33,990 bases of DNA from a virus, in IMG/VR virus record IMGVR_UViG_3300008262_000179, positions 1-33,990 of that record; one strand, 5' to 3'. The position numbers were made by a program, and so were the translations under genes. The notes beneath the pieces were generated by a model. That model saw nothing but the letters and a program-made list of their open reading frames with translations, was not told where the DNA came from and did not search any database. This document shows positions 9,801 to 19,000 of the stretch, piece after piece (the stretch's first letter is position 1; every line of letters starts with the position of its first letter).

Positions 9801-11334
9801 TATTTGAATTAAACGATGCGGTATTAAGTGTTTTAACACCATTAATCACATCAAATATATCACTCTCCAAATCGTTTGATTTTGGAAAAGATTTTACTTT
9901 ATATGCATACTGTTCCAATTTCATCATTGGATCCGCGGCACCAATAAACTTTAAAAAGAAACTTAAAGATTTTTGAGTTCCTTTTGATTTATAGATGTAT
10001 GCAAGATTTATAAGCATTCTTCTATAAAACTCATATTCCGCATCAATAATCGAGCTACCAAAAGTTAATCCTGAATATTGTGTTGATGTTTTTGTGTATA
10101 AAAGTTCATCTAAATTTTTTTCATCAAATAATGAAATTGTGTCTAAACCTAAAGTTGTTGATAAATTTTTTAATAAAATATCGGGTAAGTTATTTATACC
10201 ATCATAACTAACATTTCTCATGTATGCTATGTTGTCTATAAACTTTTTTATATTATCAAAACTTTGTCCGTATAATTGAAATATCGCCTCTGTTTTTTGA
10301 TCTTGAGTATCAAATTCAAAAAGTTGTGGTGCAACTAAAAAACGAGTGACGATATTTGATTTATAATCATCTATTTCATCGGCAATATCCGAGACATTGG
10401 TAATGTATTCGTTAAAATCTAAACCAACGATTTGTATATTCCAATTATCTTTTGATAACGGCCAAGAGTATTCAACGGTAACAAGACTTGTTTTAGTTTG
10501 GTCGAAACTATCTCTCGGTACTTTAAATCTACTTGTATATTTTGGTGATCCATCTCTATTTAATAAACATTCTTCAACATCATCTAAAGATAAAAAAAAT
10601 TCTTCTGTAACCGCGTTATTTGGTCTAATTAAAAAACTATTACTATAAGTTGATGCATTATTAAAAATGTTACCACTAACTTTAAGTGTAATGATATTAC
10701 TACTGTTTGGTTGTGTGTAATTTAAAATATCATATGTATTTCCATTTATATCAACTACATATTTTTTAAATGAAGAAAATAAATCACGTAATGGATTTTC
10801 ACTTGATTTAGCACCAACAGCTTTTGGTTTTGTTAGTTTGATATCAAAAACATTATAAATCATTGCAGCCTCAATTTTAAATTGAGTTGTTTTTGATGAT
10901 ATGTCATAAGACGCCTGAAATGCTGTTAATCCACTAATTGTTACAGGACTATCCTTATCAACATATAAAGCAGCAGGAAATTTTTTAATTATTTGTTCAA
11001 TCGAAACTCTTAATCTACTTTTTAAAGAACCATATAATGATTTTCCTGCATCATTTTTTGATGTTCTAAATCTTATAGATTTCTTTTTTTGAACAACACT
11101 TTCTTCAGTTGTCGGTGTAACAGTAGGATCGACTTTTAACTTATCTAATGTAAAATATTCAGAAAAAGGATTAATTTTAAATTGTTTAGATTCTTTTTCT
11201 GGTGTTGAGGTATCTAAATCAAAGTTCGTGTTCGTTAATTGAGCACTTCCATTAGTAATCTGATTACCAACGAGGTTATCATTAAACGTATCCGCACCAC
11301 TTGCAGCCTGACTCGGGACTTTTCTTTTTGCCAT
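6898..11334 (-). CDS. Baseplate/tail protein with gpI/gp7-like domain and Thr-Pro tail
   Basis: This 1478-aa protein begins MAKRKVPSQAASGADTFNDN. Residues about 298-478 carry the pattern I associate with phage tail proteins of the P2 gpI/T4 gp7-type baseplate group: a helical stretch with YEFYRRMLINLAYIYKSKGT followed by SLSFFLKFIGA. The large C-terminal part is beta-rich and contains several Cys residues. Residues about 1399-1452 are almost pure Thr-Pro dipeptides, followed by a short ending (RILQEDGNKILGENGDYL) of a type seen at the tips of phage tail proteins. Its start shares one base with the stop of the upstream 303-aa gene (TAATG), and the fibre gene follows after 32 bp. I infer a baseplate-periphery protein connecting to the fibre. 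The family-level call is tentative; being a virion protein is more certain. Confidence 0.55.
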   Translation of the reverse strand: MAKRKVPSQAASGADTFNDNLVGNQITNGSAQLTNTNFDLDTSTPEKESKQFKINPFSEYFTLDKLKVDPTVTPTTEESVVQKKKSIRFRTSKNDAGKSLYGSLKSRLRVSIEQIIKKFPAALYVDKDSPVTISGLTAFQASYDISSKTTQFKIEAAMIYNVFDIKLTKPKAVGAKSSENPLRDLFSSFKKYVVDINGNTYDILNYTQPNSSNIITLKVSGNIFNNASTYSNSFLIRPNNAVTEEFFLSLDDVEECLLNRDGSPKYTSRFKVPRDSFDQTKTSLVTVEYSWPLSKDNWNIQIVGLDFNEYITNVSDIADEIDDYKSNIVTRFLVAPQLFEFDTQDQKTEAIFQLYGQSFDNIKKFIDNIAYMRNVSYDGINNLPDILLKNLSTTLGLDTISLFDEKNLDELLYTKTSTQYSGLTFGSSIIDAEYEFYRRMLINLAYIYKSKGTQKSLSFFLKFIGAADPMMKLEQYAYKVKSFPKSNDLESDIFDVINGVKTLNTASFNSNTYSYETSSVTGTTNLDRDGYPVERNSTLPKFLSGSSENQFFQAGSGWYDLTSNHRPTTILDEENSILTGRTKTVVTKNKPYSYGEEYFDNFRTLPGLDTGYDLEPIIDSEKTLLNETSPFILNRKNIGIYLSVSQTVDYDIYRKSRDLELSFGSATLLPQTGLTFAEFLDKTIHQQITNSHTIRYRKNYIKLEDIYQDYITNNNFVPYNFPDVHEFITRMSPYWTKVLDQIIPSTTLWTGGNLIENNLFGRPKYQYKFGCQPKEFIEELYPDFENAIEEDIETLLGYEDNFRGLINLTGVTYYPVIEIDGIKYGGPDYDDLTTGMTIVISGTTSVSGLSAALHTGYTLNTCEGTSSAQTLPLICDYKTHLSPDVDAIKNLWKSAISTLIDEGINKTVTGYSSTAGYEDYAPYTAYTSGITRTMDNGLIEYKPKIKYKFFTDVDGVEKVKFTSIKYGPNDCSVENYFTYSFMTDPSISPSCDMYVEFSTPCDIFTGNTDCKLQSNIIIDITGNTIQNGSWSSWPFYIRKNCDNDYSDPYVTTGITMYRVDGNTCRFLLTGFTENDEIDFIFTDAANCEVKAKILGLQLKYVTYNSSTGYTIQPKVQYRNTYNHGLKHDTIVYRVTGATPTIANSRQVYVKDLTPGDELLSAIYLPCSGFTNQQFQNADQNNDYSFTYSLTSHTISRIDCLGSVKKSVIVARPKGTTGSQDQTFEILPTTRVRVFTKYEVDEDTFVVSKVKVPFFDNRLPEFLQVKPPQQIEPCCDYPDDYYKTGDYLITEEGELLEVISVDLNYCESNVYHNINFESPQPTNLITLNGNINYKILLQHEYEEFELDNIGLQQYYINDDCCPYDDDTMSITALTRNYETVCSTSNLATPCPTLPILPIEPTPTPTPTPTATPTPTPTPTATPTPTPTPTPTQTLTPTPTSTPTPTPTPTPTPTSATKRILQEDGNKILGENGDYLNYEP
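6979..7140 (-). repeat. Thr-Pro dipeptide repeat tract
   Basis: A six-base repeat (GTTGGT/GTAGGT/GTCGGA variants on the plus strand) encodes roughly 54 residues of alternating Thr and Pro with rare Ala, Gln, Leu or Ser in place of Pro. It sits directly before the last 26 residues of the 1478-aa protein and is likely an extended, rigid linker. Confidence 0.85.
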
Positions 11335-12245
11335 TATACCTCTGTAATTGTATCAAAACCTAATGTTTCATCTATATCAGTTCTTTCTTCTCTGATTTCA
11401 TATAGTGTTTCATCAAGCTCATCTTTTATTTCATACAAGTTATATTGCTTGTATATGTTATTATTATTATCGTAAATTGTGTAAATACCAGGTGTAATCG
11501 CCTTACTTTGATTACCGTAAAGTGCATGTGCGAGAGTTGTTGCATCATGTTCAACCATTTCTATCTCAATTGTGGTTGGATTCAAAAAAGTATTTGTTAT
11601 AATAATTTTTTGATTTGGTGTACCAATATATGGTACAGTATTCGGTTTACTTGATGGTGCAGATGATGGTGTTAAAGTTAAAAATATCTGATTGGTCGCA
11701 CTTTCACTATATTGATATCTTATTGCTTTATTAGTGGTATTATTCATGTTAGTCGTAACGGGAGTACAATAAAATGAAGATGTTACGACCCTATAAAAGT
11801 TTGGTATTTTTTTATTATCAGTTGTGTTTATGTATTCAACTCTATATCCAACCAATCCACTTGGAACGAACTTATTTCTGTCTTCAGTTGGAACATCAGC
11901 GATATTAACAATTAACCCCCTAACAGAAGGTAAAGACGCCAAAACACCACAATCTGTAATTTTTGTTCTAATTTGTTTGGGTCGTATATATAACGTATAC
12001 ACCCCAAGTTCTGAAAAATCTGATGCAGATAATTTCAGGTTGTATAAACCACCAAGTATTTCAACATTAGCCTGTCCACCTGTAGTACCATTATGGTAAA
12101 CCGGTGTTAACACATCCTGAGGTGTTAACTTTTTATATGTAACTGTTGAGTTTGCAGTCCTACCAGATGCGTAGTGATATATGATCTCTACATCTGCTGG
12201 TGATACGTCTGCCGGTCTTATTATACCATAACTTCCTACTGCCAT
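11334..12245 (-). CDS. Virion-type structural protein, unknown function (303 aa)
   Basis: This 303-aa protein starts MAVGSYGIIRPADVSPADVE. I do not recognise its family. The body is beta-rich with many Thr, Asn and Ser residues. The last 45 residues are charged and helical (YEIKDELDETLYEIREERTD) and probably form a coiled coil. It lies between other baseplate or fibre genes: its stop overlaps the start of the 1478-aa gene in a TAATG junction, and 25 bp separate it from the upstream 379-aa gene. That gap carries the recurring TATTTATTA motif, so it may have its own promoter. A role as an adaptor or connector in the baseplate is inferred from position only. Confidence 0.6.
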   Translation of the reverse strand: MAVGSYGIIRPADVSPADVEIIYHYASGRTANSTVTYKKLTPQDVLTPVYHNGTTGGQANVEILGGLYNLKLSASDFSELGVYTLYIRPKQIRTKITDCGVLASLPSVRGLIVNIADVPTEDRNKFVPSGLVGYRVEYINTTDNKKIPNFYRVVTSSFYCTPVTTNMNNTTNKAIRYQYSESATNQIFLTLTPSSAPSSKPNTVPYIGTPNQKIIITNTFLNPTTIEIEMVEHDATTLAHALYGNQSKAITPGIYTIYDNNNNIYKQYNLYEIKDELDETLYEIREERTDIDETLGFDTITEV

Positions 12246-12255
12246 AAACTTTTAT

Positions 12256-12264
12256 TAATAAATA
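12256..12264 (-). promoter_or_regulatory. TATTTATTA motif, candidate late promoter element
   Basis: TATTTATTA read on the minus strand, in the 25-bp gap before the 303-aa gene, 11 bp from its ATG. The same 9-mer occurs in three other leaders in the window. Confidence 0.3.
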
Positions 12265-12270
12265 TAATTT

Positions 12271-13410
12271 TTATTGTTTTTTAATTTTAAAATATCCATT
12301 TCCGTATATATCAAGTTCACCTATGTTGTCAATTTCACCTAATCTAAAATTTTTCTCCATGACACCCTGTTTTCCTCTCTCAACAAAAATGTCAGAATAA
12401 ATTGTTGGGTCATCAACAAATCCTATAAAGTGTTCATTTCTTGTTATGACATAGTTTACTACCTCCTCTTTAGTGAAACCAGATGTATGACCTGTAATCA
12501 TGGTATATCCGTCAGAATAGTCTCTATAACTTAGTGTATCTATTGTATACCCTGTATACTTTACCACACCTGTAGAACCCGTCACACTACCAGATGTTAG
12601 AACTTGGGTATATCCTGTACTTCCATATTTTTTTAATTCATTTAATCTACTTTTTCCAAAAGAAACATATGTGAACTCAGTATTTCCTGTGTTATTGGTA
12701 TAATCTAAATTATTAATATAATTTTGTGAACCTGTTGTTCCTGTTGTATATGGAATTGTAAATCCTGAAAATGTTCCTAATGGATTTTGGATAGTACCAT
12801 CAAATTTTGGAAACACAATGTGTTTACTAACTTTTTGTTTGATCCATGGTGCATCTAAAGATATTGTAACAGTATATCCTGTTGTTCCAACATAGGTATA
12901 CGTATGTGAAGTTGACGGTAACCCTGTTCCTAAAACACCACTATTAATTGGAAAATTTGAAGATGTTGTGTTGTCACCCCAATCAATTGTGAATGTTTGT
13001 TCAACTATTGTTCTAAGTTTCTCAGGATTGGTTGTTCCGTAAATTGTTAATACATTATTATTTTGTGTGTATGAAAAATTAACTATTTGATCAACTTGTT
13101 CAATATCACCATCAAAACCAACCATAACACCCATCTCATCTACAGTACTTTCTAATGGTAATAATATTTCATAATCATTTTGAATTGGCCCTGTATATGT
13201 GTTCCATTGTGTTCCATTCCATTTATAATAACCCGTTGGTAAACTACCTGTAACATTTTTAACAATGGTCCCAACACTTGGCTCTAAATTTGTTGTACCC
13301 GTCCAACTGACAAGGTTTTTTAATGCATCAATCCAGTATTTTTCTGTTAGTGAATACAGATTTACATCATGTATAACTTTTTTGACTATATGGTATCTAT
13401 TTCTTTTCAT
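12271..13410 (-). CDS. Virion-type protein with PKD-like fold (379 aa)
   Basis: This 379-aa protein starts MKRNRYHIVKKVIHDVNLYS. Residues about 138-185 resemble a PKD or Ig-like beta-sandwich: TFTIDWGDNTTS, with W144-G145-D146, then SHTYTYVGTTGYTVTIS. PKD domains commonly mediate protein-protein or surface contacts. The region around 215-310 is rich in TG-x-T tetrapeptides. The C-terminus (ERGKQGVMEKNFRLGEID, then NGYFKIKKQ) is charged and looks like a defined terminal domain. The ATG shares its A with the stop of the upstream 279-aa gene (TAATG), suggesting translational coupling. Position between gp6 and the tail-fibre genes supports a baseplate or whisker-like part, but I cannot assign a precise role. 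Confidence 0.6.
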   Translation of the reverse strand: MKRNRYHIVKKVIHDVNLYSLTEKYWIDALKNLVSWTGTTNLEPSVGTIVKNVTGSLPTGYYKWNGTQWNTYTGPIQNDYEILLPLESTVDEMGVMVGFDGDIEQVDQIVNFSYTQNNNVLTIYGTTNPEKLRTIVEQTFTIDWGDNTTSSNFPINSGVLGTGLPSTSHTYTYVGTTGYTVTISLDAPWIKQKVSKHIVFPKFDGTIQNPLGTFSGFTIPYTTGTTGSQNYINNLDYTNNTGNTEFTYVSFGKSRLNELKKYGSTGYTQVLTSGSVTGSTGVVKYTGYTIDTLSYRDYSDGYTMITGHTSGFTKEEVVNYVITRNEHFIGFVDDPTIYSDIFVERGKQGVMEKNFRLGEIDNIGELDIYGNGYFKIKKQ

Positions 13411-14249
13411 TAACCTCTTCTTTCATAAAATTTTATTGGGTCTCCTCTTTTTCCTATTCTTGTTGATTTTGTTCCATCATATCTAAACACTTCATATGTT
13501 CTATTAATTTTATCAATATCGATTTGATAATACATGTCTCTATATTCAACAACTTGGTGTCCTATACTTGTTCCCGTATTTGTAAAATCTAAAATAGACC
13601 CATCTTTTGAATTAAAAAATTTAGCACTCATAAAGAATGTATTTCCCGTAGTACTTCCACTTAAATTTGTTTCCTCTAAAACAGTTTCATCATCAAACCA
13701 GAAAAAATACATATTTTCTTTGTTTCTATAGTTTGAACCCATAAAAACAGGAACAAATATGTTATCGTATAAATTTTGTCCCGTGTAAAAATATTTCTCA
13801 CCTAATGGTAATGATAAATTTTTTGCAAAAACTAATCTACGATTTGTTCTATTTGGTTTTTCACATGTTAGTACATTATTAACAACGGTACCAGGAGTTT
13901 TATAAAATTCTAATCTGAAAAAACTTTCAGTAGACTGTTTCAACATTTTCACATTTTCATTTGTAGTTATACCAACTAAATTATAATCTAACCCATTTGT
14001 ATATCCACTCGCCTCATCAATAAAATAAAAATTAAACCAAATATCTGTTTGTTCAATATTTGTAGTACTTGAAGTATATGTTTTATGGATATAACGAATA
14101 GTTTCTAAATTATCGGCCGGATTAATAATATCTCTAAGAACTTCTCCCTCGAATTCCGCCATATTATCCTGCCAACCAAGATCTAATTTAAAATCTTGTT
14201 CACCATTTATTAATATTTTTTGATCAGTATTTTTTCTTAATATTTTCAT
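13410..14249 (-). CDS. Virion-type structural protein, unknown function (279 aa)
   Basis: This 279-aa protein starts MKILRKNTDQKILINGEQDF. I do not recognise it. It is rich in aromatic and Asn residues with alternating hydrophobic patterning typical of beta-rich virion proteins, and has no signal peptide or membrane segment. It begins immediately after the stop of the 595-aa gene (TAA then ATG, no spacer), and its own stop overlaps the next start. This tight packing suggests the proteins are made in linked amounts as components of one structure. Confidence 0.6.
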   Translation of the reverse strand: MKILRKNTDQKILINGEQDFKLDLGWQDNMAEFEGEVLRDIINPADNLETIRYIHKTYTSSTTNIEQTDIWFNFYFIDEASGYTNGLDYNLVGITTNENVKMLKQSTESFFRLEFYKTPGTVVNNVLTCEKPNRTNRRLVFAKNLSLPLGEKYFYTGQNLYDNIFVPVFMGSNYRNKENMYFFWFDDETVLEETNLSGSTTGNTFFMSAKFFNSKDGSILDFTNTGTSIGHQVVEYRDMYYQIDIDKINRTYEVFRYDGTKSTRIGKRGDPIKFYERRG

Positions 14250-16037
14250 TTAACATTTAAATCTTCCTTTTTTATACTTATTAAACTTGAATACGCCATT
14301 TTGTTTATTATTAAATAACAATTCATTTTGTAAATGAAAGTTGATATTAGTCATAACATAATGTTGGTCATTTAGGTATGGGTAATCTGTTCCATTTCCT
14401 TCTTGATCTATAAAACCATGATCGTATACATCTCTCCATTTCCATAATTTATCTTTTTCATCGTAAACCGTATTCTCAGGTAAATTTAATATGTCGCGAG
14501 TATTTGCCGTTTCAACAAATGGTGATAATTGTCTTAATTTAATTCTGTAATGTGGTTGATAAAACAATCCTACTAAATTATTAGGAGTTGCACCCGAATA
14601 AAATGATGAAGAATCTTGTCCATGATCAAATAACGTTGTGGAGTTTACCGATTTTCTATGTGTTATTTTATGATACGCTTCACTTATTATTCGTTCTTTA
14701 AATTCTTTTTTATTGTATTCAACATATGCACCTGTTAATGTTGTTCCTGTTGGTAACTCTGTTCCTCCTGTAAAAACTAAGTTATTTGTGTTACCTGTAA
14801 ATGTGGATCCTGAGATTGAAGTTTCTAATGTGGTATTTCCACTAAAATGATTATCTATCCAAGAATCATGAAAATTAAATCTATATCCAATTTTTGGTGG
14901 ATAATTAAAATAACCATTTGCATTTCTATAAATTACAGTTACATATGCATCCGTTGGGGTATATTTTAAATTATTTGTGATTCCTGTAAGAACAAATGGT
15001 TTTTTAAAATCAAATATTAACGACTCCATTCTATTTCTCTCAACTATAACATCATTTTCTTGGAGTGCATTTTCAAAAATAATTTTCTTTTCATTTTCCC
15101 AAATATTACTTTCAAATCCAGCTTTATCTAAAATATAATCATTAACAGTTGTTAATGTTTTATGTTTGTGTACATAATATTGCGATGTTGTTCCTGTTAT
15201 ATCTTTATTATCTAAACATCTTTTACCTAAAACAAATGTTAATCCAGTTAAGGTATATCCTACTTTAAATTGACTTTTTAATAATTTAATAACATAATTT
15301 TCAGAATCATAAATTTCACTTCCAATAGCATCAATAGAAAATGTTCTTCCTGTTACATTAACACCACTATTAAGTGTTCCGCCTGAAATCACAACATATT
15401 CACCCTGACTCATTCCATGTTTTACGGGTGATGTTAAAACAAAAAAGTTACCTTCTTGTGAAACTCTAAATGGTATTCCATCTGCAGAAGTAAAACTATA
15501 TGTTGTACCACCAGAGAAAGTATACTTCATTGGATATGTTGAATCTTGACCATGAATATAACTTAAGTATAAATTCCAATTCTTGTATGGTGCATTAATT
15601 GGGGTTATCGCAGTATGTCCTGTATATCCATAAATTGAAAATGTAGGATTATATGTTCCAATAGTTGATCCACTGACACTTGATGGTGTTATAACTTCTC
15701 TTATTGTGTCGTCTCTTAAAAAGGCAAATTCATTATAAGGAAAAAAACCATCATTTTTATCTTGTTCTGTTACTGTATATAGATTTTTTAATAAAGGATC
15801 GTATGTTGTGGTACCTGAATAAATGTTTCTAAAAATCATTTTTATTTTACCGTGTATCTTATACTTCTTACACTCATTTCTTTCTACGTTAAACAATTGA
15901 TTTATATCTAAAATAATATCTCTTTCACCTTCTCTTAATAAAGTTTCATTGTTATCTAAACCAACTCTAACCGTAATATCTTCTTCGGGTGCCTTGTTGT
16001 ATTTTTTTGATGGTAATATAATTTGTTTCTTTTCCAT
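14250..16037 (-). CDS. Virion-type structural protein, unknown function (595 aa)
   Basis: This 595-aa protein starts MEKKQIILPSKKYNKAPEED. I do not recognise a family. It is beta-rich, with several TG-x-T tetrapeptides (IYGYTGHTAIT, GSTFTGNTNN, TGTTLTGAYV), and ends in a basic, Cys-containing tail (KFNKYKKGRFKC). The start overlaps the stop of the 1389-aa gene by one base (TAATG). Its place in the baseplate run after gp25 and gp6 argues for a baseplate role. A wedge or short-fibre part would be plausible but is not shown by sequence. Confidence 0.6.
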   Translation of the reverse strand: MEKKQIILPSKKYNKAPEEDITVRVGLDNNETLLREGERDIILDINQLFNVERNECKKYKIHGKIKMIFRNIYSGTTTYDPLLKNLYTVTEQDKNDGFFPYNEFAFLRDDTIREVITPSSVSGSTIGTYNPTFSIYGYTGHTAITPINAPYKNWNLYLSYIHGQDSTYPMKYTFSGGTTYSFTSADGIPFRVSQEGNFFVLTSPVKHGMSQGEYVVISGGTLNSGVNVTGRTFSIDAIGSEIYDSENYVIKLLKSQFKVGYTLTGLTFVLGKRCLDNKDITGTTSQYYVHKHKTLTTVNDYILDKAGFESNIWENEKKIIFENALQENDVIVERNRMESLIFDFKKPFVLTGITNNLKYTPTDAYVTVIYRNANGYFNYPPKIGYRFNFHDSWIDNHFSGNTTLETSISGSTFTGNTNNLVFTGGTELPTGTTLTGAYVEYNKKEFKERIISEAYHKITHRKSVNSTTLFDHGQDSSSFYSGATPNNLVGLFYQPHYRIKLRQLSPFVETANTRDILNLPENTVYDEKDKLWKWRDVYDHGFIDQEGNGTDYPYLNDQHYVMTNINFHLQNELLFNNKQNGVFKFNKYKKGRFKC

Positions 16038-19000
16038 TATTCTGCAGATGTAAATGATCCTTTATCACCAAATAGTTGTATAAATTTATCTACACCTGTC
16101 TTACCGTTTCTTAAACCAAAATAAAACATGAATGGTGTTGATAATATTTGTTTATTCGATCCACTATAATAATCTAATGTTGGTCTTATTATAAAATCTT
16201 TACTATTGTCCCAAGGTAAACTTGCCCAACCGTCTACAACGTTAAATGGTGTGGATGTATTGTGTCCTACGGGTCCAACTCTTGTGTACATAGTACCCGA
16301 AAGAGGATTATCAACTGTACCTGAACTAACATGTAAAATAGTGAAACCGGGATATTCTTTTCTGAATGTACTTCTTGTATCACTTAATGATACGTCATTA
16401 AATTCAAAATCAAATCCTGTATCGGGTAAACCAGAATTAATTGACATACCACTGAAATTATATGTTATCGGTAGTAAAAGATATTTGTCTGAAGAATCAT
16501 TATCTCCTCCAGTATATCCCCAATTGTAAGTCATACCTTGTAATGGTTGTACTTGAACAGTGGTATAATCCCATGATTGATCGTCGTGTGTATTATCATT
16601 ATATGGACCAAATCCTGTACCCTTTTTATCCCATAAAAAGAATGGAACTTTTTGTGACGCCTCAGTCAATCTACCATCAACTTTATTACCGTAGTAATCT
16701 ATATGCATACCCTCATTTAAACATGATCTAACTCTTTCACCATCATCATCAAGATAAAGTGTGATTGGTAACGGACCATAAACTCCTGAAGATTTAAAAA
16801 CATTAGAAAATGCCGGATCATCAGGATCTAAAACTTGATATGAATAACCGAGGTACTTTGGATTTTGTAAATCAAATTCTTCAATACCCGCTTCATTATT
16901 TATTGATATCAATTGCATGATGTCACCATCCAATATTTTTTGATTGGATAATGAAAATCCATTATTATTAAAGAATTGTTTGTAATCAAAATCACCATTA
17001 CTAACGTCTAATCTGTAATTAATTGCCATACCCATTATTTCACCAAAACTTTGAAATGACGTGGGACCAATTGATCTTACAACTGAACAATTTGGATCTA
17101 AAGATTTATCAACACAAATTTCCTTAATAAACTCATCTCTTGGTCCTAAATCTACAATTGTTGTAGGATTATTCAATTGTCTACGTGAGGCAATAATTTT
17201 ACCCCAATTACTTTCATTTAAATATCTTGTTGACCTATAGTAATGTTCATAAAATATATCACCTTCTTCTGTTGTCAGTGTTTTTGTATAAATGATTCTA
17301 TCACATACTTTATTTTTCTTACCTTTAAATTGGAAAAAATATAAAGATCCGCTTAACCAATTATCTACGAAAGAATAATTTACAATTCCTCCACAAAATA
17401 ATTTTGCAACTCTTTTTCTTCTTATGTATTCTTTAATAATTTGTATTACTCTTGTATTAGTTTGTGCGCCGGGTACAAAATAAAAAATTCCGTCTCTAAA
17501 TTCTGATTGACCACTTGGTGTTTTTCTAACAAAATAATCATCAAAGTCATCTCCTACAAATCTACTTGCTAATGGATATATGTCACTACGATTATCCTTG
17601 TCTTTATAATAAAATAAGTCACAGTCACATTTATTACTACCATCAGTAACTCTAATAACCCCGTCATCATTTGATAAGTTTGTGGCGGTTACATTTGTAC
17701 CCCCAACGTAAGAGGATGGTACTATTTTACCAGCGGGCATACTATTACCTGTTGATGTGTTTTCAGTTGGTCTTGTTACACCTGTGTAGTAGTATGATAT
17801 TAAAGTTTCATCATATGGTGTGTCGTATATATCACAACCATCCTCCACTGTGGCATCACTATTAATGTATTTTGTATTCTTATCAAGAATTGTAAAAGTT
17901 TCTGTTGTTTGTATTGTTGAGTTTTCATCAAATAAAACTAAAAAACCACCGACTGTTGAAAAATATCTTGTTCCTGTTGAATTTAATTCATATATCAAAC
18001 CACTTGATGATTGTAAAATATAATTGTTTTGTTTTGATAAGAAATCCACATAATCCGTTGGATTTGACATAGTGAATCCTGTTGGTGTATCATATGGAGA
18101 CGGATTAGTACAAGTTGGTATTGTATTATCGAGACCTGAAGTTGCTAAAGTCACTGAAGGTGTTCCCTCTACTCTCACATACCCATTAATTGGGGTTGTG
18201 TAATTCATGTAAAGATTAAAATTGGTTGTATTTGTTCTACCTGATATCCAAAATGTATTATTTGTTCCAGGATCATTAGGATAAAAATAATCAACAAGTT
18301 GTACATATGCACTACCATCCCACACATAAACTTTTATAGTTGGGTTTGCACCAAGATTATGAATAACATTTATTGGTGTGCCTGAAATTGCCCCATTAAA
18401 AAATTGTTCGTGTTGTCCACCTGGTGTTATACCTAACACTGTTACCGAACCAACTTCACAATATGTGGTCGTATTTTGTGGAACCGTATTATTCACATTG
18501 TCTTCATCACAAGATTCACACTCAGGATATGTTATTAATGCTAATGTTCTTTGGTTTTCTTCCTGAAACACATATGCAAATCTTTTTATTGCAATACCAA
18601 CTTCTCTAACCGGCCACGTATCCACCGCCCTACCCAAATTAAAAAATAATCTCGATAATGAATTTTGAATTATTAAAGTTATAAAAAGTAAAATATTTTC
18701 TAAGATTAATAAAAATTGTGCCAATATTAATGTGAAGGTAACATTCATGTTACCAAAATTTGTTGGTGGGGTAACATATTCAGTACAATCTTCTTCTTCC
18801 GCAGGTACAATTTCTTTTATACCCAAATATCTATCATTTCTAAAAGTTGATTTTTCATAAAACATACTGTGAAATGACGAAACGGTATAAACTTTGTTAT
18901 ATGAAAATCTGTAAAAATAATCTCTTGGATAATACTGACCATCTACATTATATAATATTCCTTTATCTGAATCGGCACTAACCGCTTGTAGGGGATATTC

